Part shown: positions 24,721 through 38,602 of the stretch, one piece after another
Position numbering within the stretch: position 1 is the stretch's first letter
Layout of the letters: the number at the start of each line of letters is the position of its first letter
Assembly (NCBI GenBank): GCA_013400975.1
Contig: WBMZ01009034.1
Span: forward strand, 156,023 to 220,022
Source of the DNA: Atrichornis clamosus
Lineage: Eukaryota; Chordata; Aves; Passeriformes; Menuridae
Direction of reading: 5' to 3'
DNA length: 64,000 nucleotides
The notes under the pieces: generated by a model
What the model was told of the DNA's origin: nothing
The model's database searches: none
The model's input: the letters and a program-made list of their open reading frames with translations, nothing else
Made by a program: the position numbers and the translations under genes

Positions 24721-27700
24721 TGGCAGTCAAATGGAGAGCACTGAAGGTGATGAAGGGCTCTTGCATTTGAACACTGAATGTCTCCATTCAGTCCCCTGGC
24801 TGATGGCTGCTAGTGGAGAACACAGGAGGCCCACACCAAGCCACTGTGTTGTATGTCGAATTACCTTCTCCTGCGAGCAGAGGCAGGGCCACCGCCGGGT
24901 CACCAGGGCAGATTGCACCTTCCTGACTCCACACACATCTAATTTTATGTGTGTCCAGGTCTTGCACTGAGCTCTCCAACCAGGCTACACTTTCCAGAAG
25001 GTGACGTGACGGATAGAGCCCAGCCCGAATGCCTACGTGCCACGTGTGCTGGAGAGAGCCACGACCGACAGCCAGCCCCGGCCCCTCAGCAGTGCTCCAA
25101 CACCCACGGACCTCCCTCTCCACCTTCACCAGCATCCCCTCTCTTGGCTGACACAGCACAAGAGAATCAGAGCAGCTGCTCCTATGCAGCTTCACTCCTC
25201 CGTGCAGTGCAGTTTATCCTGGGAACCAAAGGGTCAGTGCAGTGACCAAGTCAAGCGCACCCCTGAACCCCAGGCCTGCTCATCTGCCACGTGGCTCAAG
25301 TCCGCCAGAGCAAATCGCCCGAGAGCCTCTATCATTTGCTAACGGGATGAACATGGAGAAGTACAGTCATTATGATCATGGGATTACACGCTGTAGGCAA
25401 TACTTATTAACAGAGAAGGGCTGTCCATTTTTACTGGAGATTAGAAAGAAGCTTCTTATGCTTCAGACAGCAAACCCACATCCTTTAATAATGTCAGCGA
25501 TGATCTTAATTATTTTCCATTAAACCAAGGGATAACATGACATTTAGATCAATTTTGTTACTTCAGTAATCTCAGAATTTGCAGTCAGGCAAGGAATATT
25601 ATAACCCACCTTGAAATAACGTGTCCTTTCTCACTAGCTGCATGAGGGAAAAGTACACAACTGCCTACTACTCTGCCTCTGCAACAACAGGAAAAAAAGA
25701 AAGGTGCTGAGGTCACGCACAATTTGCCTTGTAAAAAAAAATGACCCAAGCTCATTTCTCAGTTTTCATTAAGTCAAATATGCAAAGTCAGAGATTTTGT
25801 GCTTGTCAGCACAAAACCCAACAGGGAAGGCAAGAATGTTTTCTTCCCTGGTGCCGGCTAATTCTGTGACCCTACTGCCACTTTCCTGGTGACCTTTCAC
25901 AAGCAAGGATTTTCATTCCTCCTAGGGACCCTTTTGGAGTGTGTTGGTCGCTCAGGTTCTTTTTCTCGAGTGCAGTTAGTGAGCAGACAAATCTATCCCC
26001 AAGAGGAATTCCCAAGTAGAAACTGGAACACGAATGGGAAAATTGAATTATGTACTCTAGTTTCTACAGAGCCAGTAGCCAGCTGTTACTCAGCTACTGC
26101 AGAAGAGATGACACATGGAATCGGGACAGGATCACTGCTTCCTTGCTTGTTCCTGAAGCAAGGAAGAAGGAAAAAGCCTCAGGGAATAGCCTCTTAGGCA
26201 GATTATACGCACAGTACAGTCATGTCCCATGGTAAGACCATGAAGGCAAAGCAAACAAAACCCAAACTCCATCTTTGCTCCATAGATACCAACAGTAGAC
26301 GTGGCCCAAACCTCAATCCTACTGAAATCAGTGGAAGGCACTTGTATGTCAGGCTTCTCACAGTCCTTATTTTCTTTTTCAAAGCTATGCATTTAAGAGC
26401 AGCTACTCAAAGTTGTGCTACAGTAATTTTCTAATGGTAGGAGTAATCCTGCATTATAGACGTGACTCTATAGACATCTTCTGCTTTGATCCCTTTAGAA
26501 CCTGATGAAAACAGCCAAAAAACTTTTCAGCCAGAGCCACAATATAAGTCTTTGGAATGGAAAGCCAATCTTTTGGCTGTAATAAAAAGGTGCTATCCTT
26601 CAGGAAAAAGTATATCAAACAAGATAAAAAGCAACTTAGAACTACAACAGATTCTGTTTCTTTAGAAACCCTTCAATGAGTCTTTGGGGAAAAGAAGATT
26701 GCTGGACTTTTTCTCATGGTTGCAAAGAAGGAAGGGTAAGTCATCATCACCTACTAGTAAAAACTATACAACACACTGGTCAAATAAAGCAGTACATTTT
26801 CATGTTATCTATATAGTAAAAATTTTGTATAGTCCTAATCAACACTACATCATTAGCAGCAACTTTATGGGATGTTATTGTATGGCTTTAAATCCCTGAA
26901 GTAAAGTTTCCACAATTACTGCTAGGACTGACTATTTCAGTAACCAAAAAAGCTTGATATTTGGTCCAAGTCGCAGACTTTCTGTATCACGGCACCTTTA
27001 AGGGATATTGTGTAAAATATAATGAACAATAATGCCTTCTGCTAAGGTTAATGAGCACATGAGGTCATCATCACCAGTAAAGCCTGCAGTTGATACAGAA
27101 TGTATTTTGGGTTTGGTATTTACCGATTTACCGTATTTCTACTGTTGGACCAACCAGAGGTCATCAGAAAATAGCAATGCTCTAAACTTGGATAAAACAC
27201 AAGCAGATTATACGGATGCCTGTTTTACCTAAATTACTTGGTATTGCCAACCAGATAAAAATAATGTCAAATTAATGAGAAGATTCAAAAATAAGCAATG
27301 CCCCTGAGGTGTAAAATGAACCATTGTAAATAATTTGATCAGACTGTTTCTAGAATTGTGTGTTGTACATTCTCAAACATATAATGATTCATCTCGGAAT
27401 CTTGGGATTCATCCCCAATGAAAAGCTTTAAATGTTGAAAACCAGGGGAAAATTACATATGTGTGATGACAAGAAATCTTGATAGCCACAACAGAGCTTC
27501 AGGCATGCCTAAAAAAGGCAGGAGAAAGAATCCCTCAGTTCATCCCATAAATCTGTATTTCTCTGTATCTTTTTCTCAGTTTCATGTTTTGTTTTCCTTG
27601 TTTCTCTCTTCCCTCACCTCCATATCTTACAGCTCCCTGTAAATTCATGATGCTGGCAAGGTGATTTCTAATCTAGATTTGATGGACTTCTTTGCCTCTA

Positions 27701-30299
27701 GAGCTGCTATAAAACATTTCACTGACACACTGATGATGCATGTGAGCTCAGAACTGGCTGCACTCATTCTTGAACAGAGACATCACTCTCATTTCAGTTT
27801 GCTACGTACACACAGTGAATGACAAGTGACATATAATGTCTAATAATATTCAAGATATAGAGTATTTTCAGTATTTGTCTTCAGTAGGATGGAGAACGGG
27901 CTTCTCACACAGCAACACCTGCATTTGGGTTCACTAAATCTATCTTAGTCAGAAGTAGAGGGAGGCAGAGGCTTCACAGACTGTGGCACGACCAGACAGC
28001 CTGCATGCACATTTTATAAGGCGTCTGTAAACACTGCAGGAGCAGGTTATCTTAGGCCAGCTCTCATGAAAAAGCCATTCTGGGACTAAAACAGAAGGGC
28101 CACAAGTGCAAACATGCCAAGGGCTTGCTTGCCTTGTACAAAGAGAACGCCGTTTTCATCCCTTTAGGAGTTTCTGCCCCGTGTCTGTGCAAACCACGCA
28201 GGCACAGCGGTGTGTGCCTCTGGCTGTTTATGCTTCCTTGCTGTTGATGATGTTAATTGAACTATTCATGTACCCCAGTTACAAGAAAAGGAAGGATGTG
28301 CTTCGATTAGCATCTAGCCTTGGAAGTGAAATGACATTATAAACCTAGGATTTCATTAATGAAACGCCTGCTAAAATATAAACTCTCCTTAATCCCTTAA
28401 GGGTCACTAACGCTTCAGCTTCCCTAAGACTTCAGCAGCTTTGTAAAACCCTGCCCTGTTTAAGACGTGAATCACAACCTCCCTTGCTATCCTTGCAGAA
28501 CATGTTCCCAACTCCCAACATGGTTGGATATGCCTCCTCACTTGGCTAAACCTTATCCAGGGTAGCCTAACAGACACTGGAAGAAATGGAGAAGTTCAAA
28601 TTACTTTGTAGGAGAAACTGAACAGCAAAAAAGACCTCCGAGGGCAGCTACTTTGCTTAAGTCACCAGCTGATCTATCAAATCAAGCTCCTTTATCCTTC
28701 ATATAACTTAAGACCCTCATAGCAGAAAAACAGAACATCTGTGTAATGTAGCTCACGAGCACCAAACCAACCCACCTGCAATAAAAAATGAACATGCAAG
28801 CCCTGCGTGAAGGGCAACAGGCTCCAAGAGGGGCAGCTGGTCATTCAAAAAGCTGAAAGTCTGCCTCATTTGCAGTTCCTTATTTTTCTTATCTTTCATC
28901 CTCCCTTCTCCAACAACCCTGGCCTCCCACCTGTGCTGGTTATCCTCCTCCACCACAACTCACCCTAAGCCAACTCACCACCTGCCCCTGCACCCTCCTA
29001 TAAGACCTCCATGTTCCCAAATCTTGCCCACCACCATGCTCACCACCTCTCCTTCTCCTCTTCTCAAGGAGCACTTGAAAAGAGGCAGTCCCTCAGAGAT
29101 GCTCCTCACAGCAACCATCTGCTCAACCTTAAAATCCCCATTCAGGTATGACAAGTCCCTGGGCACTTTCGTGCTAAAACACACTGACATCTCCCTAGGA
29201 AGCCCAAGAACTGCTGCTCCCTCCAGAATGGGCACAGGGGAAGGAATGTGAGAAGCTGCAAGCAGGACAAAGCACCCACAGAGGACAAAATGGGTCTTCC
29301 AGGAACCACACAGGAACTGCCTCTGCCTGGGAACATCACCAGGGAGAATGGGGCACAAGCTGCAGTGTCAGCAGGGCAGGTTCACGGGCCCTGCATAGAT
29401 GACTGCAGATGTAATAACAGCATCTTTATTTCAGGGGTCACGCCTCCAATTAGTTACTCCAATTACCATGCCACACTCACAGCTGACAGCACGCTCCAGC
29501 TGGTGCCTGACCAGTGTCATACTGCAGGGAACAAGCTGAATTTCCTACCCACAGAGACAATCACCATTTTTAATTTGGAATGTGAACCTTGATACAGGAT
29601 TCTTTTATTGCCTTGGCATTAGGCTAATGCATGAGGAAAAACCACTTAAAATTGCTGGAAAAGGAAGATGGTTCAGCATACAATCAGCAAAGCACTTCAG
29701 TAAACCCACAGTAAACTAAAAAGATGCATTTGTTTCTTCTTGAAAAGGAGTTTCTTCTAATTAACATCTTAAACAGCACAGGCCTATCCCTTTAATCATA
29801 ACTTCTCACAATTAATATAGCTATGTCATCTTTGTAAATAAGCCATTTCATTTATAATGCAAGAAGCACTTGTTACTTCCAGGCTTTTGTAATCCAACAA
29901 GTCTGACTGCATAATTTATGAACCCTTATGAAACATCATATGCTGCTCTGTGATCTTCTGAACCTCCCATCACTTAAATGAAAAACAAAAGGCAGAAAGT
30001 AAATTTGCTGTTAATTCCGCTGACAGAGCTCACTTCTGTGTTTTTGTTACAGAAGGTTACCATGGCTATCCTGGGATATGATTCAGGATGAATAAAAGCC
30101 AATACATCACATAATAAATCCCACAACCTCCTCCCAATTCCTAAACTTTTAAACTGGATATTTCGTTTTCTAAAAAAGCCATTGAAAATGATAAAACTTG
30201 TACTCTAAGGCCTAAACTGAGGTGAGTTTAAATCAAGTATGAGGAAGTAATAATTAAAAACCTGAAGACAGAGTTTGGTCAGCTTTCTGCAAATAGAAG

Positions 30300-31010
30300 G
30301 TGAATATTTTCTTAATCTCCATTTATTCAGTTAATTCTGTTTAATGGCTAGTTCTATTCAAGATGCAAACTCTAGCAGAAATTAAAAAAATATAAAACCA
30401 GAAAGGTTTTCTTCTATTCTGTGAAAAAGAAGCATCTGAGAGTGAATGACTACTTCAATTTCCAATAACATTTCATGTTTCTAAGTGAAATTAAAATACA
30501 AAATGTGCTTAAATAAGGTTATCAGTATGCATATTTATTATACTTAAGGTAATTTAAATTACTTTAAAATGGTTCTTCTTAGATATGGTAGTTCCACACT
30601 TCTTATCTGAACCCTGAATATCTATGAATTCTAATTTCTATCTATTTTATTTATTCTAATTTCTTTTTATTTATTCTAATTTCTCTCTTTTATTAATTTT
30701 AAATATGGTTTGACGTAGATGACTAATTTTTGAAACAATTCTATCTTAAAAAGTAATCAAGCAACACCTTTTACCATAATAAAATAATAAAAACAAGAAT
30801 ACCGTAAATGCACACTGAGCTCTATATACGCTTCAATAAATGGACACATGCCTAACACATCCTCCTATTCATTTTGCTGATAAGGCACTGTAATAAAGAT
30901 GATATTCACCAATGTGTGCTTGTTGACTGGTGACCCATAAGCATCATCATAAGGAATTAAATATGTACAAATCCAAAATATAAAATATTAATATATCACT
31001 TATGCCAAGA
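30300..31010. other. AT-rich tract
   Basis: This intronic stretch is strongly A+T-rich, with TTATTTATT-type tracts, poly-A/T runs and the ~20-nt tandem repeat at 30629-30695. It has no open frame of note and no recognisable repeat family. It may be a matrix-attachment-like or simply low-constraint segment. Confidence 0.6.
30629..30695. repeat. AT-rich tandem repeat, about 3 copies of a ~20-nt unit
   Basis: The motif TTCTAATTTCT followed by a T/A-rich spacer with TTTATT recurs at 30629, 30654 and 30674. It lies in the AT-rich 30.3-31.0 kb tract of the intron. Confidence 0.8.
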
Positions 31011-33009
31011 TTTTCTTTTTACTGATTTAAATGACTAAGTGAGCTCATTACTTGTCTTTAAACCAACCAACCCCATTTATGTTTTCATCCTCAGATGTAA
31101 CATTTTATGTATTAGGTGTCTAAGGATTTCATTAGAGTTGCAATACTGTCAATGTGGGAATCCAGCCTTAGGTCACTAAACCAGATTAATAACAACATGG
31201 AAAGCTACTAATAAAAATGTGATAAATAGAATAGAACAGTATTTCCATAATTTCAAGAGTGTTATGGGCCTGCTGTGTTTTTCAAAAGCAGTATCTAAGT
31301 ATTGTTGTTGATCTGTCCCATATTTTTAGCACTCTGGAAAAAATTAATTACCATGAGTTAGTTTAAACAATCTTGGTCTAGACAGGCAGCCCTTAGGAAA
31401 TATAGCCAAAAAACCCCATAAAAATGAATCATGAGCTAGTTACTATAGTAATACTTCTTCTAGGCCAATAGCATATAATATTATTCATCACAGCAAATCC
31501 AAAGTGATGAAATGTCACACTCTTCAGCAGAGATCCTTGTTTCTATAAGATGCAGGAATCAAATACTCAGGGGCGTGAGCTGGGGGGTTGATATTTACAC
31601 TCTCATCAACTACAGACTTCCCTAGATAATACTACATTTTTATTGTATACCACAGTATGGTAATCCAACAATTTTTTGCTTTTCAGCTGTGCTATATAAA
31701 TTGATTTGATACTTTTCCAAGACCAGGCAGACCTGAATATAGTGATAACCAGGATTAATGTGTGAATATTGTAATATTAAACTTTTAAATGAAGTGCACA
31801 CTAGAGAAGACTGAGAGACAAGGGATTTAAAAAGCTGGTACATACCTAAAGCAGGAGAGTAGACAGACACAGTTTCCAGCTTTTGCACTGATTCCTTATC
31901 ACAAATCCTCTGATGCTTCTGGGTACTCTGTCAGCTCTTGTGCCCTATGGTAATTTTTCCCTTTATGCACCTACCCATGAAACCGTGACCTTCCCTCTCA
32001 AATGGGGACCTCATCGCAGCCACTCAGTTTTTATTCACCTTTTCCTCCGTGTACGTTTTGCTTGCTGGTACTTATTTGGTTAGCCTTGCCAAGTTGGGAC
32101 TCTATTTACCTACAGATCTAGAAGACGTAAAGGAAGGCAAGGTGGCTTTGATGGTTCACTGGGTATTTCCCACATGAGGACTGGCACTGCACCTTTCACT
32201 TTTGCTTCAGATCACACTGCAAAGCATTTCCATTCAAGCAAAGCTTTTAGAAAGCAAGCAGATAATATCTACTGGAAAAAAAATAATACCCTTATTGATT
32301 TAGGACCTAATCTGGACCCAAGGAGAACTGATTTCCTTCTATATTGAAAAGTGCCTGTATGTTTCTGTGCTCTGCTAGTACTGTTTGCATCAAGTACAGT
32401 CTGTTGATTCCCTTCATGAGAATGCAGAAAAATGAAACATAATCATCTTGCTATTTTCCAAGTATGTGATAAATCCAAAAATTGTATAGAAAGGCAGCAG
32501 GAATCCAGTTGGGCACCAATAATGAAGTATTGTCACAATATCAAAACACTTTTAACTTTAATTACTCATTTAAAGTGCTCTGACCTGTGAGCTATTTTGT
32601 CCATACTGAAAAGACTGGAAAAATCAGTGGGAGGCTAAGATGATGCAGAGGCATAATTTTTTCCCTTTCTTTCTGATTTATAATTGTGTTCAACTAAATC
32701 CTTGTGTGTCCATTTTCCTCGTACAGTCCTTCCAAGGAACTCCCAATGGACAGAAAGTGATGGGAGGCTCACAGCATCAGAACAAGCAACTCAGAGCGAA
32801 GTCACAGAAGAGCCAGTGAGCAAGATGGAAACATTTATAATTAAAACACTGTGCAACTACACAGCCATCGTGTTTAACTCCCTAAGAAAAAAAAAATCCA
32901 GGAAAATGTCAATGAGAAATTCCACTGGCACACTCAATTTTTGTGGCATCACCAAAAAATGATCGGTGTGTAAAGCCCCCTCTGGCCCAGCTTCCCCTTT
33001 CAATGCAAT

Positions 33010-33135
33010 CTGTTTCTCCTCTAGCCAGTTTCCTATCAACTCTCCAGTTCTTCTAAGAACCCAAATCCTCACAAATACTTTCCTTGGTGGCAGTTTATAA
33101 AAGTCAATGTGGATGATATCTTCTGCATTTCCCAT
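33010..33135 (-). pseudogene. Possible degraded LINE reverse-transcriptase remnant
   Basis: The minus strand encodes DIIHIDFYK and, after about 20 unrelated residues, GNWLEEKQ. These resemble two blocks that lie close together in CR1/LINE reverse transcriptases (the D-x-x-x-x-D-F-x-K-A-F block and the NWL block). The characteristic A-F-D after the lysine is lost, so the segment would be a decayed or internally rearranged copy. The resemblance is short and could be chance. Confidence 0.3.
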
Positions 33136-33409
33136 CCCTGGGAAACCAGCTGTTGTCTCACAAGATTAACAGATTAGTCTGACACAACCTTTCTTCTAAC
33201 ACAGCTATGTTTTATTTTATCCAATATTTTTAACCTCACTACCTTAAAGCAACTCTAAAATCTCAAATTATTGAAGTGAGAGAACCAAGTCCCTGATTGC
33301 CAGATCCTGGGGCTTTCTTTTTTTTTTTTCCCCTTTAATCTGTGGGTATTACAGATAGTGTCTTAGGGAAATACTGGAAGTTGTTCCATTTCAGTTAAAT
33401 GGCAGTGAA

Positions 33410-33740
33410 CTTATGCAGAAGAGGAGGAAGCTGAGGACAAAAAAGAAACCAAAGGAACTGGAGCAGGAACAGCAGGAGAGACTTGGCAAAGGTACAGAGA
33501 TGGGATGTAGTGACATACAAAAATATGTTAGGCTGGAAGCTGACTCACAGCTGTTTGGACGGTGATACCACTAGCAGATAAGAGAGGAGGAGATGGGAAC
33601 ACAAGATGAAGCCCAATAGGGTTCCTAGGAGGCTAAAATGTGGAACTGGAGCGGGAAAAGAGGGAAGAGAGTGAAAAACCCTCAGTCACAGGCAACAGAG
33701 TGAAGAGGATGGGCAGTGCCTGCAACAGGAACAGGGCATC
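33410..33740. other. Purine-rich block
   Basis: The plus strand is strongly G/A-biased (for example GAAGAGGAGGAAGCTGAGG and GGGAAAAGAGGGAAGAGAG). No domain is encoded on either strand. It could be an old unrecognised repeat or a compositional island. Confidence 0.5.
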
Positions 33741-35195
33741 AATGCCAGGAAGATGCCTAGCAGGACAACTCTGGAGATTGGTAAGACCCTGTGAGAGCCT
33801 TCTCAAGGATTAATGGCCTACCGTTTTGGATCAGATTTTTTTTTTCTGGTGGCACCTCTGAAGACTACAGACTCTGTAACGCACTCAGCGCTGACAACAC
33901 TGAAGTCAAGACTGTCAGATTAAGTCTAATACACTTCATATAACATATACACATCACGATTAGTCAGTTGAAAGATTGAGAGTTATGGTATTCTTGTGCA
34001 CAGATAATAGGTATTGCTGAGCTACCTGATGCTCAAAATATTTTCATAAAAGCCAATCTGAAAATCACATATACTCGTTAAATTTAAAGATTACGGGCTT
34101 TTGTTCTTCAGAAAGCATTCACATCCCTGCCTTTCATGAAAATAGCTTTTCATCATTTTGAAGGAATAGAGGAAGAATAAGCTGTTATTAAATTTTTATG
34201 GTACTGTAAGTTGATTAACTGGGAACTGGAAAAGGTCTAGAGCTAGTAAAGTGATAGTTTGTTCTTATTCAAGGGACAGGAGTTTTAACCATATACACAA
34301 GCAATTTATTTAAAACTTATTTTTCTTAATAGATATTCATTTGAGGATTTCTGCAGCTTCACTTTCCCCAGAGTGTTAGATGGTTCTTTTCAGAGCAACA
34401 GCTGCAGCAAACCTAGTTAAAATAAAAAGCAGGCAGCACATAGATCCATACATATGCTTTGCAAGAAACAGGCAGCATATCCAGATTTATATGTGTGCCA
34501 GTCCCCCAGGATGTCGTAATTGTGTTTGTTCTTTTAATAACTTTAGGCTCCAGTGATCAGAATAAAAATTCCATGCTGAAGCTAATGCTTCATCCTTAGT
34601 TCACCTCACTACCCTGAATTATATAGTAAGCAGACTTAAATAAATGCAGGAGTCTGGCTCCCTCCTTACACCAGACTCCAGCCACGCACATAATAGGTTG
34701 CCTGATTTAATTCAGGGTCTCTCTCTTCAAATCTTACTTTGTTTTTACAAAACATTTGGCTCAGCCATTTCTTTCTGCGCACAGCTTTTCGGGCCCGCCT
34801 TCCAGCGTTCAGTGAATCGCAGTCTCCCTGATACAAGCAGCACATCAAGCTTCCTGACTTGCAAGAGCAGTTGGGTTATTTAGACAATCTTGTTCTTCCT
34901 AATTATTATATCTACACTTTCCACTTGCAACCTGTTTCTACAAACATATCCCAAATAACTTAGTTGAGCAGCTTATTAAGTAAGCATGCCTTTCAGCAGC
35001 TATTGTGACTAGAGCATGCCAGTCCTAATCTTATGATTACATACACAAAATGACTAAAAGTGAGCTGAACATGTCTAAAAATACTCCCACTTTCAATCTC
35101 TGACCACCTCAGAAAGGGTTTTTTTTCATAATCTGACACCACCTTGGACCCTGTTTGAGACCAGATATCAACTGCTTAAGGAAGGTCAGAAATTA

Positions 35196-35385
35196 CAGAA
35201 TCATAAAATGGTTTAGGTTGGAAGGAATTTAAAGATAATCTAGTTCCAGCCCCCATACCATGGGTAGGGACACCTTTCATTAGCATAGGTTGCTCAAAAC
35301 CCCACCCAACCTGGCATTGAGCACTTCCAGGCATGGGGCATTCACAACTCCTCTGGGCAACCTGTGCCTCACCACCTAATTCTTG
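35196..35385 (-). mobile_element. CR1 LINE 3' fragment
   Basis: The plus strand begins ACAGAATCATAAAATGG, then TTTAGGTTGGAAGGAATTT and continues through ACACCTTTCATTAGCATAGG to CTCTGGGCAACCTGTGCCTC, the reverse complement of a CR1 3' end. About 190 nt remain, with moderate divergence from the consensus I recall. Confidence 0.92.
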
Positions 35386-35499
35386 CAAAATTCTTGTAGG
35401 CCTTGCTGGATTAGGCAAGACTACTTGTCTTTGTTTGTTACACACAAAAAACAGTTTCAAGATAAAACTCTGAGCTTGGTTGTTGATAATGCAGGTGGA

Positions 35500-36430
35500 A
35501 CAAGAATACTGAATGGACCCTGCAGCAGTTCCCTGACCACCACACTACGTCACCTCTTTTGTCTTCATCATTACCCATCTTACTGTCCTGCTAGGAACAA
35601 TCATGTCCCTTTGTTTCCATATCTTCTATATCCTCATCCAGCTTTCTTCTGTGGATCTGTTGGGTGCCACATTCCAAACGTGTCTCTTTAAATCTTTTCC
35701 TTTCTTCCTTCCCATTCTTACCGATGGGAGTCAGCATGATTTGACATCTAGTGTCTTGTGCCTTTCTAGAACTCCCTTGAATCCCATGTCTCTGTTATTC
35801 CCAGTAAAGTTTCTGCTCTCATGTTGATCTCTGCCAGGACTCTGAGGGCACTGACTGGCCACACCCCGACTCACACCCACTGCCCATGGCCAGGAGCTCC
35901 AGGTAGCTCAACCTAGGCTCCCAGACTTTGACTGGGTTATGCTGGAGGTGTGCCTGCCTCTAGTCTCATCTTCTGGGATGGACCCATGTTGGACCCATCA
36001 GCACCTCCTGCTGCTCTGACTGGGTTCATTCTCTGGCTGTTTCTCGGGCTGTTGATGGACCCCACCACCCACCTCCAGCTCAGCTGAGACCCTGTGGGAC
36101 CGTGCCCTGGTCAGTGAGAGCACAGCCCCAGTTCCCTTCACTGCTTTCCTTTCTTGTCTTTATGAAGTTCCAAGCCCCTCAGCCTGTTCTTCCTCAACAT
36201 TTTTCTCCATTTTTTCTGCGTCCTAATTTTCTTCCACATTCTCCCCAGGATATAGTTTTGGCTGCTTTGTTTTCTCTCAAGCTTGAATTTATCTTTTTAT
36301 GACACCTTCACCTCCCCCCATTTTTCCCCATTCATGCCCAGTTGTCTTATAAACCCCATCTCAAACTCCCACTTAATTAATCTATCTTTTGCCACACCAA
36401 GCTGCTTTCCACTTTGAGGATTGCTCTCCA
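35500..36430. other. Pyrimidine-rich block next to CR1
   Basis: Directly above the CR1 copy at 35.2-35.4 kb, the plus strand is C/T-biased for about 0.9 kb, with a GC-richer middle (35840-36120) containing GGACCCAT twice close together (35980 and 35991). Several overlapping plus frames stay open because of the composition. It may be part of an older interspersed repeat that I do not recognise. Confidence 0.45.
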
Positions 36431-38556
36431 TGAGGTCTCTGAGTTTAGGTTATAAAATCCAAAGACAAGAAAGCATCTTGCCACACTTGGTCTCTGACAT
36501 AGTCTGCCCTAACCTTGGACTGAAAATGTTAATCTTTTAACTATTTTTTCCTAGAAAAAAGCCGTCTTTCTTCACATGTGATTAATTTTCTGTGAACATG
36601 TCGCCGTACCTAAAAACAGAGAGACTGCCATTGATCTGACCTAACTTATTGTTAAGAAATACTTGTTCCTGGGATGAAAAGAAGTATCTCTGCTGCTGAT
36701 TTCTGACTCAAACCATTTCACAGCCCACATGCTGATCACCAAAGACTTATTAATCACCACACATCAGGCAGGAGTGACCTCCACAGGTAGTTACGAGTTC
36801 CCACACTAAGATACTGCTACGTGGTGTGAAGCACATGGTTTGACCTCAAGATCTTCCCCACTCACAAAGCAGGCCTGTCCTCCAAGCACTTAAACCTACT
36901 GCTCTATAAAATGCAGCATCTTGTGCCTTGATCAGCAACATGGTGAAACCAGGCATGGATATGGGAATGATTATTCTATATTGGTTTTTTTTTCCACTAC
37001 CTCTATGAAAAAATTATGTAGATATATGTTCTTGTGCATCTTAAAACTCTGCATATTTCCTAGGTCATAGATACAATTACGTACACAGTACATAAGCAAA
37101 CACATACAAAAGCCTAATGAGAAATTGAGTGAAGATTGAGGTAAAATAACTGTATCCCATGGAAAAACTGAGGAAACTGCTACTTCTCAAAGTCTCTGTA
37201 TGCAATTCTGGCTGAAGCTTCTCAGCTTTCTCTCAGGAGGAGAGGGATGCTCTCTCAGCTTTGTCAGCTGTTCTACAAGGTATGGAGAAAATACAAGAAC
37301 AGAGACTCCAAACTGGGATGAATTCAGCATTTTTTTTTTACATTTCATTTAATCAGTAACCAGTAATCAGGTAAACTTAATCTGATGCCAAAACCCCACA
37401 TTGTTACACTTACTTTTGAAATCCAGCATACCCAAATGAGGGAGGAAATTGTTTTAGTGTGATTTATAACAGCAGTGAAGAGTTATATTCTTTTTGGTAA
37501 TGACATTGTGTGATACATTTTCTCTTTTGGGAGCAGGCTTCTGAAGTGTTTTAATCTGTCTCATCTACCGTTACAGACTCCAGTGAAACTGTGAAATCCT
37601 CACGAGAATCACGACTGTATATAAATCCAGTAATAACCTACGAGCTTCTCTGCACTTCAGTTGGGTTTTATTTGTTATTGTAGATACTAGGCTTCTTCAA
37701 ACTTCCATGGAAAATCTGCCAGTTATGTAACCCGTTGGGCCATTTAAAGGGTTTTTGCTGTAACTTATGGCCGCTACGTTTGTGGGCAGCTCTCAGAACC
37801 AGAGTGGAAGGGGAGAAGCAGAACGTGACGAGGGGGAAGCGCAGCTCCCAGCGTGAAGCCTCAAGCGCACTTGCTCGTGACGTACAGAAAATGAATGAAC
37901 GGTGTACGAATGGGAACCACACTGCTTAAACCCAGTCCTTGCTCTGGCAACTGGGGGAGATGTCAGCCCCACCTCCTGGGCTGGCAGAGGCTGCCTGGAG
38001 CCTTGTTTGAGCTGGTGTCTGTCCCATCCCCCTTACACAGGTAGCGTGTGGCAGCTGAGCTGCGGCAACACACTGTGCACGCTCTTCGCCCATGAGATGA
38101 AGTGCGTTAGCTTCAATTTCCTGCATCCACACTATTTGCCAGATGGATTCCTAACAAACAGCTGAACCGAACTGCTGAATTATTTTACATATGCTTGGAG
38201 AGCCCGGGAGAAAAAGAAACACAAAATAAGTAACTAATGGGAACTGAGTGATGTATTTTTGAATGCAACAGACCCCATCATTATTTCAAAAAACCCCTGT
38301 GCGTTACAATTCTATTAAAATAAAGACAAAAGTCAAAGTAGTTTCCCACACAAAGTGAGATACCGGGTTTAATTTTTACTCAGTAGAAATCCTGAATCCT
38401 GTTCCTATCTGAGCATACTGTTCATTAGCAATGGTGTAGAAATGTGTTAAATTAAAGCTCACATTGTGCTGCAAATCCTTGAGCTATGCCTGCAAGATAT
38501 ACCCTTTCCCCTCTTCACTATGAATCTACATTGCTGCTTCTGTACAACAGCTGTGC

Positions 38557-38602
38557 TAATATTATTATTATTATTGTTACTATTATCATCATCATCATTA
38601 TT
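38557..38602. repeat. (ATT)n/(ATC)n compound trinucleotide repeat
   Basis: An ATT run (TAATATTATTATTATTATTG) passes into ATC repeats (TATCATCATCATCATTATT). On the minus strand this reads as runs of Asn and Asp codons in a chance open frame (38459-38680), which should not be taken for a protein. Confidence 0.92.

Noticed and set aside
24866..25195. A minus-strand frame ending LPLLAGE at a GT with phase 1, considered as the signal-peptide exon.
   Set aside because: The hydrophobic stretch is very short, it lies far from the start codon, it does not resemble SUSD4, and the GTAATT donor is weak.
32581..32610. Minus-strand CTCACAG before GT, matching the expected end of the signal-peptide exon.
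   Set aside because: An in-frame TAG lies just upstream and there is no hydrophobic segment.
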